In this document: piece by piece, positions 1-6,215 of the stretch | How positions within the stretch are numbered: the stretch's first letter is position 1 | Layout: the number at the start of each line of letters is the position of its first letter | Assembly: GCA_002500925.1 (NCBI GenBank) | Contig: DLTN01000053.1 | Span: forward strand, 25,534-39,308 | Length of the DNA: 13,775 nucleotides | From: Gemmatimonadales bacterium UBA7835 | Lineage (GTDB): Bacteria; Gemmatimonadota; Gemmatimonadetes; Longimicrobiales; Gaopeijiaceae | Reading direction: 5' to 3' | Notes under the pieces: generated by a model | Seen by the model: the letters and a program-made list of their open reading frames with translations, nothing else | Told to the model about the DNA's origin: nothing | Database searches by the model: none | Position numbers and translations under genes: made by a program

Positions 1-681
1 ATGGACTTTAAAGTTGCAGGTACTCGAGATGGTGTGACGTCTATTCAGATGGATATCAAGATAGAAGGCCTGACGATGGATATCCTAACCGAAGCTCTAG
101 AACGAGCGACAAAGGGACGTCTCCACATCCTTGACCAGATGGGTCAAGCGTTGGAGGCTCATCGCGAAGACTTGTCTGACTATGCTCCACGCATCGTATC
201 AATCCAGATCAACCCGGAAAAAATCGGAGAGATCATCGGGCCGAAGGGTAAGACTATCCGAGCGATTCAGGAGGAGTCGGGTGCGTCGATTGATATAGAC
301 GATGCTGGTATAGTGAAGATCGCCGCGGTGGACGGAGAGGCGGGTGAGCGGGCAAAGGAAATGATCGAAGCCATCGTCGCTGACCCCGAGGTAGGCCGTA
401 TTTACGAAGGTCCAGTCAAGAACACAACAACCTTTGGTGCCTTCATTGAGATAATGCCTGGTACTGAGGGGCTCTGCCACATTTCTGAGCTACAGGAAGA
501 CAGGACCGAGAACACGGAAGACGTTGTTAAGAAAGGTGATATCGTCCGAGTAAAGCTTCTTTCGATTGACGAGAAGGGCCGCCTTCGTTTGTCACGAAAG
601 GCAGCGATAGCTGAGGAAGCGACTGCCGGAGATAGCCATGAAGACACAGGGAGTGACGCCAAGGAGGGGGGCGAGGGCTGA
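1..681 (+). CDS. pnp: Polynucleotide phosphorylase, C-terminal part (5' end cut by window)
   Basis: PNPase is a phosphate-dependent 3'-to-5' exoribonuclease, usually a homotrimer and often part of an RNA degradosome. Only the last 226 residues are present; the full protein is normally about 700. The ATG at base 1 is an internal methionine of the conserved MDFKVAGTRDG segment, not the start. Residues 1-60 are the end of the second RNase PH-like core domain (QMDIKIEGLT follows the MDF motif). Residues about 66-125 are a KH RNA-binding domain with its GPKG loop at 80-83. Residues about 133-200 are an S1 domain (GAFIE, GLCHISEL, LRLSRKA). The tail of about 25 residues is acidic and glycine-rich, as is common in this family. 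The gene ends with TGA and is followed by a structured non-coding stretch. The assignment is secure. Confidence 0.97.
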   Translation: MDFKVAGTRDGVTSIQMDIKIEGLTMDILTEALERATKGRLHILDQMGQALEAHREDLSDYAPRIVSIQINPEKIGEIIGPKGKTIRAIQEESGASIDIDDAGIVKIAAVDGEAGERAKEMIEAIVADPEVGRIYEGPVKNTTTFGAFIEIMPGTEGLCHISELQEDRTENTEDVVKKGDIVRVKLLSIDEKGRLRLSRKAAIAEEATAGDSHEDTGSDAKEGGEG

Positions 682-700
682 AGGGGCCCTTAGGCGTTGA

Positions 701-745
701 GTGACATTAGTTGTAGAAGCGAGAGTTGACCGTGAGTGATGTCAC
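701..745 (+). other. Stem-loop 1 between pnp and the M16 peptidase gene
   Basis: Bases 701-709 (GTGACATTA) pair with 737-745 (TGATGTCAC) to give a 9-bp stem with one G-U wobble and a 27-base loop. It ends two bases before a second, stronger stem-loop (748-787). Seen directly in the sequence; the fold itself is inferred. There is no U-rich tail, so it does not look like an intrinsic terminator. Confidence 0.5.
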
Positions 746-747
746 AG

Positions 748-787
748 GGCGCACGGGGTCTGGGCGGTTGTCCACTCCCCGTGCGCC
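748..787 (+). other. Strong GC-rich stem-loop 2 upstream of the M16 peptidase gene
   Basis: Bases 748-758 (GGCGCACGGGG) are perfectly complementary to 777-787 (CCCCGTGCGCC), an 11-bp GC-rich stem. After a 2x2 internal loop (TC/CT), TGGGC (761-765) pairs with GTCCA (770-774) around a GGTT tetraloop. The following bases, GTCCTATGAAG, contain no T-run, so a classic rho-independent terminator is unlikely. Possible roles are an RNA-processing site, a 3'-end stabiliser for pnp mRNA, or a leader controlling the next gene. Function unknown. Confidence 0.7.
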
Positions 788-827
788 GTCCTATGAAGTT
801 AGCGGCGGAGAAAAGCGCTCTGAGGCA

Positions 828-2048
828 ATGCGTGAAACAAACCTCGACAACGGGGTGCTGATCTTGAGTGAAAAGATCCCCGGTGTGCGTTCTGCAGCGA
901 TAGGTATCTGGATCAGGCAGGGCGCTGCGCATGAGACGAATACCGACACGGGTGCGAGCCACTTGCTTGAGCACATGGTTTTCAAGGGGACTCGCACTAG
1001 GTCAGCGCTTGAGATCGCAGATTCACTTGAGACGCTCGGTGGCTCACTAGATGCTTATACTAGCCGAGAACATACGTCCTACCAGGCACGCGTCTTGGAT
1101 GAGCATATACCGGTTGCCTTAGACGTGCTTTCTGATTTGGTGTTATCACCGACTTTGCGCGACTCCGACCTTTCCCTCGAGCGTGAAGTAGTTCTGGAGG
1201 AAATCGCTCAGGTTGAGGATACGCCTGACGATCTTGTTTTCGAGATCCATTCCGAACGTTTATGGAATGGACATCCTTATGGGCGCTCGATATTGGGGAC
1301 GAAATTATCTGTGGAGGGAATGAAGGGTGAGAGGCTGAGAGAATTGCACTCGGAAAGGTATGTTGGCGAGAACCTCGTTATTGCTGCTGCGGGAAATGTC
1401 GAACACGAAGAATTTGTAGATCGGGTTGCTAGCCATGTTGACACCGTGGTTCCAGGAGTCCGAAGTGAACAAGTTAAGGGTCCGCTGAATGCCGTGGCGG
1501 GCTTAGAGTTAGTCGATCGGGAGACTGCACAGACCCACATTGTTTTTGGCGCGGAGGCGCCGCCCCACTCTAGCCAAGACCGCTACGCATTGATTTTGGT
1601 TTCGTCTATTCTTGGTGGCGGCATGAGTTCACGATTATTTCAGAAGGTTCGAGAGGAGCTTGGTCTCTGTTATTCAGTCTATACCTTCCAGAGTTTTTAT
1701 CGCTCTGCGGGTATGGTTGGTGTCTATGTAGCAACGCGCCCAGCGACGGCAGCTAGAGCTTCCGAGGCCGTAAGGGGTGAGTTGGAGCGTATTGCCGAGC
1801 AGGGACTCTCTGAGGTCGACCTCGATCGGATAAAACAACAGGTTAAGGGACAAGTAATGCTCTCTCTGGAGTCGACCGGCGCCCGTCTCCATAGATTGGC
1901 ATCGTTTGCTCTACATGATGAACCATTCCGGGGGCTTGACGATGTGCTGTCTGGTATCGATGCCGTGACATGTGAGGACACACTGCGAGTCGCAGCGCAG
2001 TATTATGACCCTGGGTGCCACCTAGAACTGAGGCTGGGCCCAAGTTAG
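828..2048 (+). CDS. M16 family zinc metallopeptidase (pitrilysin / processing-peptidase-like)
   Basis: A 406-residue protein of the M16B type, the length of bacterial one-chain homologues of mitochondrial processing peptidase. The inverted zinc motif HLLEH is at residues 45-49 (H45 and H49 as ligands, E48 as catalytic base); the third ligand is probably E125 in LEREVVLEEI, 76 residues after H49, as in the family. The inactive C-terminal half contains the typical GGGMSSRLFQKVREELGL segment. No signal peptide is visible, so it is probably cytoplasmic; the substrate is unknown. The reading frame stays open upstream to a TTG at 726 and a GTG at 732, but ATG 828 gives the usual family N-terminus (LDNGVLILSE), and the extension would be encoded by the stem-loop region. 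Shine-Dalgarno support is poor for every candidate start. An M16 gene next to pnp is a recurrent arrangement in bacteria, for example in Bacillus. Confidence 0.93.
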   Translation: MRETNLDNGVLILSEKIPGVRSAAIGIWIRQGAAHETNTDTGASHLLEHMVFKGTRTRSALEIADSLETLGGSLDAYTSREHTSYQARVLDEHIPVALDVLSDLVLSPTLRDSDLSLEREVVLEEIAQVEDTPDDLVFEIHSERLWNGHPYGRSILGTKLSVEGMKGERLRELHSERYVGENLVIAAAGNVEHEEFVDRVASHVDTVVPGVRSEQVKGPLNAVAGLELVDRETAQTHIVFGAEAPPHSSQDRYALILVSSILGGGMSSRLFQKVREELGLCYSVYTFQSFYRSAGMVGVYVATRPATAARASEAVRGELERIAEQGLSEVDLDRIKQQVKGQVMLSLESTGARLHRLASFALHDEPFRGLDDVLSGIDAVTCEDTLRVAAQYYDPGCHLELRLGPS

Positions 2049-2108
2049 GCTGTGTTCTCAGACGTCGACTTTCATCACGCAGAATACCTAAACGCACGAG
2101 TGATTGAG

Positions 2109-3239
2109 ATGCTGATTGGTGTACCGAAGGAAATCAAACCAGATGAATACAGGGTGGCGTTAACACCAGCCGGTGCAGAGGTGTTGGCGGAAGCCGGTCA
2201 TGATCTCTTGATTGAAAGAGGGGCAGGCCTGGGTAGTGGTTTCAGCGACGGTTTTTATGAAGGTGCGGGTGCCACGGTTCTCGATACGGCGGATGAGATA
2301 TGGGCAAGGGCCGAGATTATCTTGAAGGTTAAGGAGCCCATCAAGCCAGAGTGGCCTAAGATGCGGTCAGGACAGGTAATCTTCACCTATTTTCACTTCG
2401 CTGCATCTGAGGAGTTGACGAGGGCTGTCCTTGATTCCGGGGCTATTGCTATCGCCTACGAGACGGTCGAACTCGACACCGGAGAGTTGCCTCTGCTGAC
2501 GCCAATGTCTGAGGTGGCAGGTAGAATGGCTGTTCAAGAAGGAGCGAAGTACCTCGAAAAGCCACAGGGAGGACTAGGGGTGCTGTTGGGTGGGGTTCCC
2601 GGGGTGAAGCCTGGCAGGGTCCTTATCTTAGGTGGAGGAGTGGTTGGAACCAACGCAGCAAAGATGGCAGCTGGGTTGGGTGCCTCAGTAGCAATCATGG
2701 ATATTAACCTCGAACGTCTTCGTTATCTCGACGATGTGATGCCTGCGAATGTTGAGACGCTTTTCTCGACGCGTTACGCGATCCGAGAGCAAATCCAGGA
2801 AGCAGATTTGGTCATTGGTGCTGTTTTAATCCCTGGTGCGAAAGCTCCTAATCTGATCACGAAAAAAGACCTCTCTTTTATGCAAGAGGGCGCTGTGATC
2901 TGTGATGTAGCCATCGACCAAGGAGGCTGTGTTGAGACAATGCAGCCTACTACGCACAACGATCCGGTTTATACGGTTGATGGGATCATCCATTATGCGG
3001 TTGCGAATATGCCTGGCGGAGTGCCGCGAACAAGCACGCTAGCGCTCACGAATGCAACGTTGCCATACGCGATTGAATTGGCCAATAACGGTTGGGAAAA
3101 AGCGTGCTATGACGATCAGGCCCTAAGATTGGGCGTAAGTATCGTAAACGGTAACGTTACTCATCAGGGTGTAGCAGAAGCGTTCGGGATGGAATGTCGA
3201 CTTGTGGAGCAATTTGTCGGGGTTCCCGCGGGGCCCTGA
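2109..3239 (+). CDS. ald: L-alanine dehydrogenase
   Basis: Catalyses the reversible NAD-dependent deamination of L-alanine to pyruvate and ammonia in the cytoplasm. It is 376 residues, close to the family norm of about 370. The start MLIGVPKEIK is the family signature. Residues R15, K75 (in LKVKEP) and H96 (in TYFHFA) fall at the positions of the known pyruvate-binding and catalytic residues. The Rossmann NAD site is the LILGGGVVGTNAAKMA segment, followed by MDIN with the acidic residue expected for NAD preference. The DVAIDQGGC and NMPGGVPRTST segments are also typical. The frame is open back to a GTG at 2052, but the extra 19 residues do not resemble the family, so ATG 2109 is chosen despite a weak ribosome site. 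Its TGA overlaps the dut ATG by one base (TGATG), suggesting coupled translation. Confidence 0.95.
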   Translation: MLIGVPKEIKPDEYRVALTPAGAEVLAEAGHDLLIERGAGLGSGFSDGFYEGAGATVLDTADEIWARAEIILKVKEPIKPEWPKMRSGQVIFTYFHFAASEELTRAVLDSGAIAIAYETVELDTGELPLLTPMSEVAGRMAVQEGAKYLEKPQGGLGVLLGGVPGVKPGRVLILGGGVVGTNAAKMAAGLGASVAIMDINLERLRYLDDVMPANVETLFSTRYAIREQIQEADLVIGAVLIPGAKAPNLITKKDLSFMQEGAVICDVAIDQGGCVETMQPTTHNDPVYTVDGIIHYAVANMPGGVPRTSTLALTNATLPYAIELANNGWEKACYDDQALRLGVSIVNGNVTHQGVAEAFGMECRLVEQFVGVPAGP

Positions 3240-3682
3240 TGCTGAAAGTAAGTTTTCGTCGACTTTCGTCGAACCCGGACCTTCCCCTTCCACAACGGGC
3301 TACTGAACATTCTGCCGGATATGATGTGCGTTCTGCTGAAAAATGCGTGACTCTCGAGCCGGGTGAGATACGACTTGTTTCAACCGGACTCATTATGGAG
3401 TTGCCGGAGGGCATTGAGTGCCAGGTGCGGCCTCGTTCAGGGATGGCTTTAAAGCATGGGATTACGCTTCCAAACAGTCCGGGCACGATTGATCCAGACT
3501 ACCGCGGTGAGCTCGGTGTAATTATGCAGAACCTCGGGACTGAGTCGGTCACGCTGAAGCGAGGAGAGAGGATTGCTCAACTCGTTTTCGCCCGCTTCGA
3601 GACTCCCGACACTGAGGAGACCGATGAACTGTCGGAGACCGGCCGTGGAAAGGGTGGTTTTGGGAGCACCGGGAGCAGGTGA
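3239..3682 (+). CDS. dut: dUTP diphosphatase (dUTPase)
   Basis: Hydrolyses dUTP to dUMP and pyrophosphate, which keeps uracil out of DNA and supplies dUMP for thymidylate synthesis. It is a 147-residue trimeric-type enzyme with all five family motifs: motif 1 SAGYDVRSAE (25-34), motif 2 RPRSGMALKHG (64-74), motif 3 PGTIDPDYRGELG (81-93, with catalytic D85 and substrate-contacting Y88), motif 4 RGERIAQLVF, and the glycine-rich motif 5 GRGKGGFGSTG at the C-terminus that closes over the active site. An in-frame ATG at 3194 would add 15 residues inside ald; ATG 3239 is preferred because it gives the usual N-terminus and a TGATG junction with ald. It is the last gene before the only sizeable gap in the first half of the window. 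Confidence 0.96.
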   Translation: MLKVSFRRLSSNPDLPLPQRATEHSAGYDVRSAEKCVTLEPGEIRLVSTGLIMELPEGIECQVRPRSGMALKHGITLPNSPGTIDPDYRGELGVIMQNLGTESVTLKRGERIAQLVFARFETPDTEETDELSETGRGKGGFGSTGSR

Positions 3683-3820
3683 GCTAGATTCTTTTTGTGT
3701 TTCAGGTAAAGCGAAAATACTAGCACGTAGAGCGACGTAAACGTATGTTCATCTGCTTAAACTTTGAATGCGTTCAGACGCTATTCTCGAACCTCCTGCG
3801 GCTCCGAAACTGGCATCAAG
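3683..3820 (+). promoter_or_regulatory. Intergenic region upstream of mreB, probable site of the elongasome operon promoter
   Basis: This is the longest non-coding candidate in the window: 138 bases if mreB starts at 3821, 81 if it starts at TTG 3764. It is AT-richer than its surroundings. It holds three ACGTA copies (3725-3729, 3735-3739, 3741-3745) and a distant GCTAG/CTAGC inverted repeat (3683-3687, 3720-3724). A weak sigma-70-like pair, TTGTGT (3695) and TACTAG (3718) with a 17-base spacer, matches consensus poorly. Promoter activity is inferred from position. Confidence 0.35.
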
Positions 3821-4867
3821 TTGCTTTCTGAATTGTCTAACTGGCTTGGCTCCGGCCGATTGATTCCGGTCAACGATATCGCCGTTGACCTTGGAACCGC
3901 GAACACTCTCGTCTATGTAAAGGGCGAGGGTATTGTGCTAAATGAGCCTTCGGTGGTTGCCGTGGAGAGGGGAAGTCGGCGGATCCTAGGCATCGGCCTT
4001 GAGGCTAAGAGAATGCTAGGTCGGACTCCAGAGGGAATCGAGGCGATTCGACCTCTGAAGGACGGGGTCATAGCGGATGTCGATGTGACTGAGATGATGC
4101 TTCGTCACTTCCTGAAGCAAGTTACTTCAAAACGGATCTTCCGCATTAAACCGACCGTGGTTGTGGGTGTGCCGTCAGGCATAACGGAATTGGAGCGCAG
4201 GGCGGTAAGGTCGTCCGCGATGTCAGCAGGTTCGAAAAACGTCTTCATGGTTGATGAGCCAATGGCAGCCGCGATCGGTGTGGGTCTCCCGGTAGAGACG
4301 CCTACGGGCAATATGGTGATTGATATTGGGGGTGGCACGACAGAGATTGCGGTTATAGCGCTCTCAGGAATCGTATCTAATACATCGATCCGAGTAGGGG
4401 GCGATGAACTTGACGCCGCTATCGTGACTTTTCTGCGAAAGAACTACAACCTGCTCATAGGTGAGCCGACGGCTGAGGCAATCAAGGTCCAGATAGGTTC
4501 CGCCTTCGATTACGGAGAAGAGCAGGAACTCGAAGTGAAGGGGCGAGACTTGGTTTCCGGAATCCCGAAGACGGTTGTCGTGCACTCCCAAGAGATCCGA
4601 GAGTGCATTCAGGAGCCGATTCAGGCCATAGTTGATGCTGTGCGTAGAGCGCTTGAGATAACTCCACCTGAGCTTGCGTCCGATATCGTAGACCGGGGAA
4701 TCATGATGACTGGTGGCGGAGCCCTAGTTCGTGGGCTGGATAAGCTTCTGAAGCACGAGACCAATCTGCCGATTCACGTCGACGAGGATCCGCTCACGTG
4801 TGTAGTGAGAGGCGGGGGCAGGATTCTCGATGACTTGACGAAGTACCGTACCGTCCTCGTTCACTAG
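3821..4867 (+). CDS. mreB: Rod shape-determining protein MreB (bacterial actin)
   Basis: A membrane-associated, actin-like ATPase whose filaments orient side-wall peptidoglycan synthesis by the Rod complex. The actin-fold nucleotide motifs are all present: phosphate-1 DIAVDLGTANT (19-29), phosphate-2 MVIDIGGGTTEIAV (about 166-178, D168), and the adenosine motif IMMTGGGALVRG (about 294-305). EEPMAAAIG-like, SVRIGGDE-like and EDPLTCVARGGG-like segments also match closely (here DEPMAAAIG, SIRVGGDE, DPLTCVVRGGG). The start is uncertain: there is no in-frame ATG near the N-terminus and no clear Shine-Dalgarno. TTG 3821 gives 348 residues, matching the family length of about 345; TTG 3764 would add 19 atypical residues, and TTG 3833 or 3860 are also possible. 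It heads the mreBCD-mrdA-rodA cluster. Confidence 0.96.
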   Translation: MLSELSNWLGSGRLIPVNDIAVDLGTANTLVYVKGEGIVLNEPSVVAVERGSRRILGIGLEAKRMLGRTPEGIEAIRPLKDGVIADVDVTEMMLRHFLKQVTSKRIFRIKPTVVVGVPSGITELERRAVRSSAMSAGSKNVFMVDEPMAAAIGVGLPVETPTGNMVIDIGGGTTEIAVIALSGIVSNTSIRVGGDELDAAIVTFLRKNYNLLIGEPTAEAIKVQIGSAFDYGEEQELEVKGRDLVSGIPKTVVVHSQEIRECIQEPIQAIVDAVRRALEITPPELASDIVDRGIMMTGGGALVRGLDKLLKHETNLPIHVDEDPLTCVVRGGGRILDDLTKYRTVLVH

Positions 4868-4878
4868 CAGGCCTTAGG

Positions 4879-5730
4879 TTGCCCCCCTACGGCAACGGTC
4901 CCGATTCGGGTGCTCGAACCCGAGACCTTGTCCTGACTGGTTTAACACTTCTACTGGCTTTTGGGACTATGTACCTCCCACAGTCCACTCAGGAACGTGT
5001 CTCTGCATTGTTGCAAGGGGGATTGCGCCCTTTTACGGCTCTGCAGGGCATCGTTAGCGAGGGAAGCGCTAGACGCGTCCGCGTTGAGACTTTACAAGCG
5101 GAGTTAGACTACCTATCCAAAATAATGTCGACGCATCGGGCAGTCACAGATGAAAACAGGACCCTTCGGAAGCTACTCGACCTTAAAGAGTCGTTAGGGT
5201 ATGACTATCGACCAGCCACAATAAGTCGACCCGGTACCCCGGGCTCAGAGAGCACCTTCCTGGTCAACGTGGGTACCTCGGACGGTGTTCAAGTGAGCGC
5301 TCCGGTTCTCTCTCCAGCAGGTCTAGTTGGTGTGATCCGTGAGGCAAGGAACAGTAATGCACTGGGAATCGACTGGACCCATCCCGACTTCCGCTCAAGT
5401 GCGATGCTAGCCGATGGCTCGGTCTACGGTATGGTGGAAAGCCGTAGGGGTGATTTCCGGGAAGACGATCGCCTGATTCTTAACGGGATTCCCTATCACG
5501 AGGAGGTTGCAGTTGGACAGGTGGTGCTGACTAGTGGCTTAGGCGGTGTCTTCCCCAGAGGTATAGTAATAGGCACAGTCCTAGGGATAGCGGAGGAAGA
5601 GGGCGCTTGGCGTAAGGCTTATGTTCTGGATCCCGCAGCTGCGCCAGGGGCGGCAACCCACGTGCTCATATTCATGGGGGAATCCGGAGATAGTGTGAAC
5701 CTAGGTGATCCTGAAGGGGAACACCGGTGA
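4879..5730 (+). CDS. mreC: Rod shape-determining protein MreC
   Basis: A bitopic scaffold of the elongasome that activates PBP2 from the periplasmic side. The 283 residues show a short cytoplasmic N-terminus, one membrane helix (about 16-34, LVLTGLTLLLAFGT), a coiled coil (about 62-106, with the ETLQAELDYL and DENRTLRKLLDLKESLG stretches), then the beta-barrel MreC domains with FLVNVGTSDGV, SPAGLVGVI and the GVFPRGIVIGTV segment. The start TTG 4879 is the most upstream start codon available in this frame, and the next ATG already lies inside the membrane helix, so a TTG start is well supported; AGG sits just before it. It begins 11 bases after the mreB stop and overlaps mreD by GTGA. Confidence 0.94.
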   Translation: MPPYGNGPDSGARTRDLVLTGLTLLLAFGTMYLPQSTQERVSALLQGGLRPFTALQGIVSEGSARRVRVETLQAELDYLSKIMSTHRAVTDENRTLRKLLDLKESLGYDYRPATISRPGTPGSESTFLVNVGTSDGVQVSAPVLSPAGLVGVIREARNSNALGIDWTHPDFRSSAMLADGSVYGMVESRRGDFREDDRLILNGIPYHEEVAVGQVVLTSGLGGVFPRGIVIGTVLGIAEEEGAWRKAYVLDPAAAPGAATHVLIFMGESGDSVNLGDPEGEHR

Positions 5731-6215
5731 ACCGCACTGCGGGGCGGGGACAGCTAGTGTGGGTGAGCGTATTCATGCTCTTTACGCTGCACTTTGTTCT
5801 GCATATTGGTTTGTCTTATGGGCGTGAGGCACCCGATCTCCTAACGCTTGGGTTGTTGATCGCTGCTCGAGAACTATCACTTGCCCGGGCTTCAGGCCTA
5901 GGGCTTGTAGCAGGGTTGCTTGAGGACGCGATGAGCTTGCTTGCCTTCGGGGCAAACTCAGTCGCGATGACTGTTGTAGCGACGGGAGGCTCAGTTACGC
6001 GGGATCTTTTCGTTGGAGATTCGAGACTATTCTTTCCAGCTTATATTTTCGCTGGGAAATGGGCGCGCGACCTGATTCATTGGTTGGCGATGGGTCCGGA
6101 AGTACGCCAGCCGTTTATGGAACAGGCTGTAGTGGAGGGGAGCCTCGGTGCTCTTTACCTAGCCGGGATCGCGGTTGTCTTTTCGACCGCACTCGGCAGT
6201 TGGAGTCAAAAGTGA
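5727..6215 (+). CDS. mreD: Rod shape-determining protein MreD
   Basis: A small polytopic inner-membrane subunit of the Rod complex; its structure links MreC with PBP2. The 162 residues are hydrophobic with about five predicted helices. The diagnostic segment is GLVAGLLEDAMSLLAFGANSVAMTV (about 57-81, broken here only by description), equivalent to the family pattern of G-x-x-x-G-L-L-x-D followed by a G-x-N. The GTG start lies in the GTGA overlap with the mreC stop and is preceded by a good ribosome site, AAGGGGA, about 6 bases upstream. The protein is poorly conserved in general, so the call rests on this motif, its size and its position between mreC and mrdA. Confidence 0.92.
   Translation: MNRTAGRGQLVWVSVFMLFTLHFVLHIGLSYGREAPDLLTLGLLIAARELSLARASGLGLVAGLLEDAMSLLAFGANSVAMTVVATGGSVTRDLFVGDSRLFFPAYIFAGKWARDLIHWLAMGPEVRQPFMEQAVVEGSLGALYLAGIAVVFSTALGSWSQK

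Noticed and set aside
1..3. ATG at base 1 as a true gene start
   Set aside because: It is an internal methionine of PNPase; the preceding core domains are simply outside the window.
748..800. Intrinsic (rho-independent) terminator after pnp
   Set aside because: The stem is strong, but it is followed by GTCCTATGAAGTT with no T-run.
3683..3724. GCTAG/CTAGC inverted repeat after dut as a terminator
   Set aside because: Only 5 bp with a 32-base loop and poor pairing in between; too weak to call.
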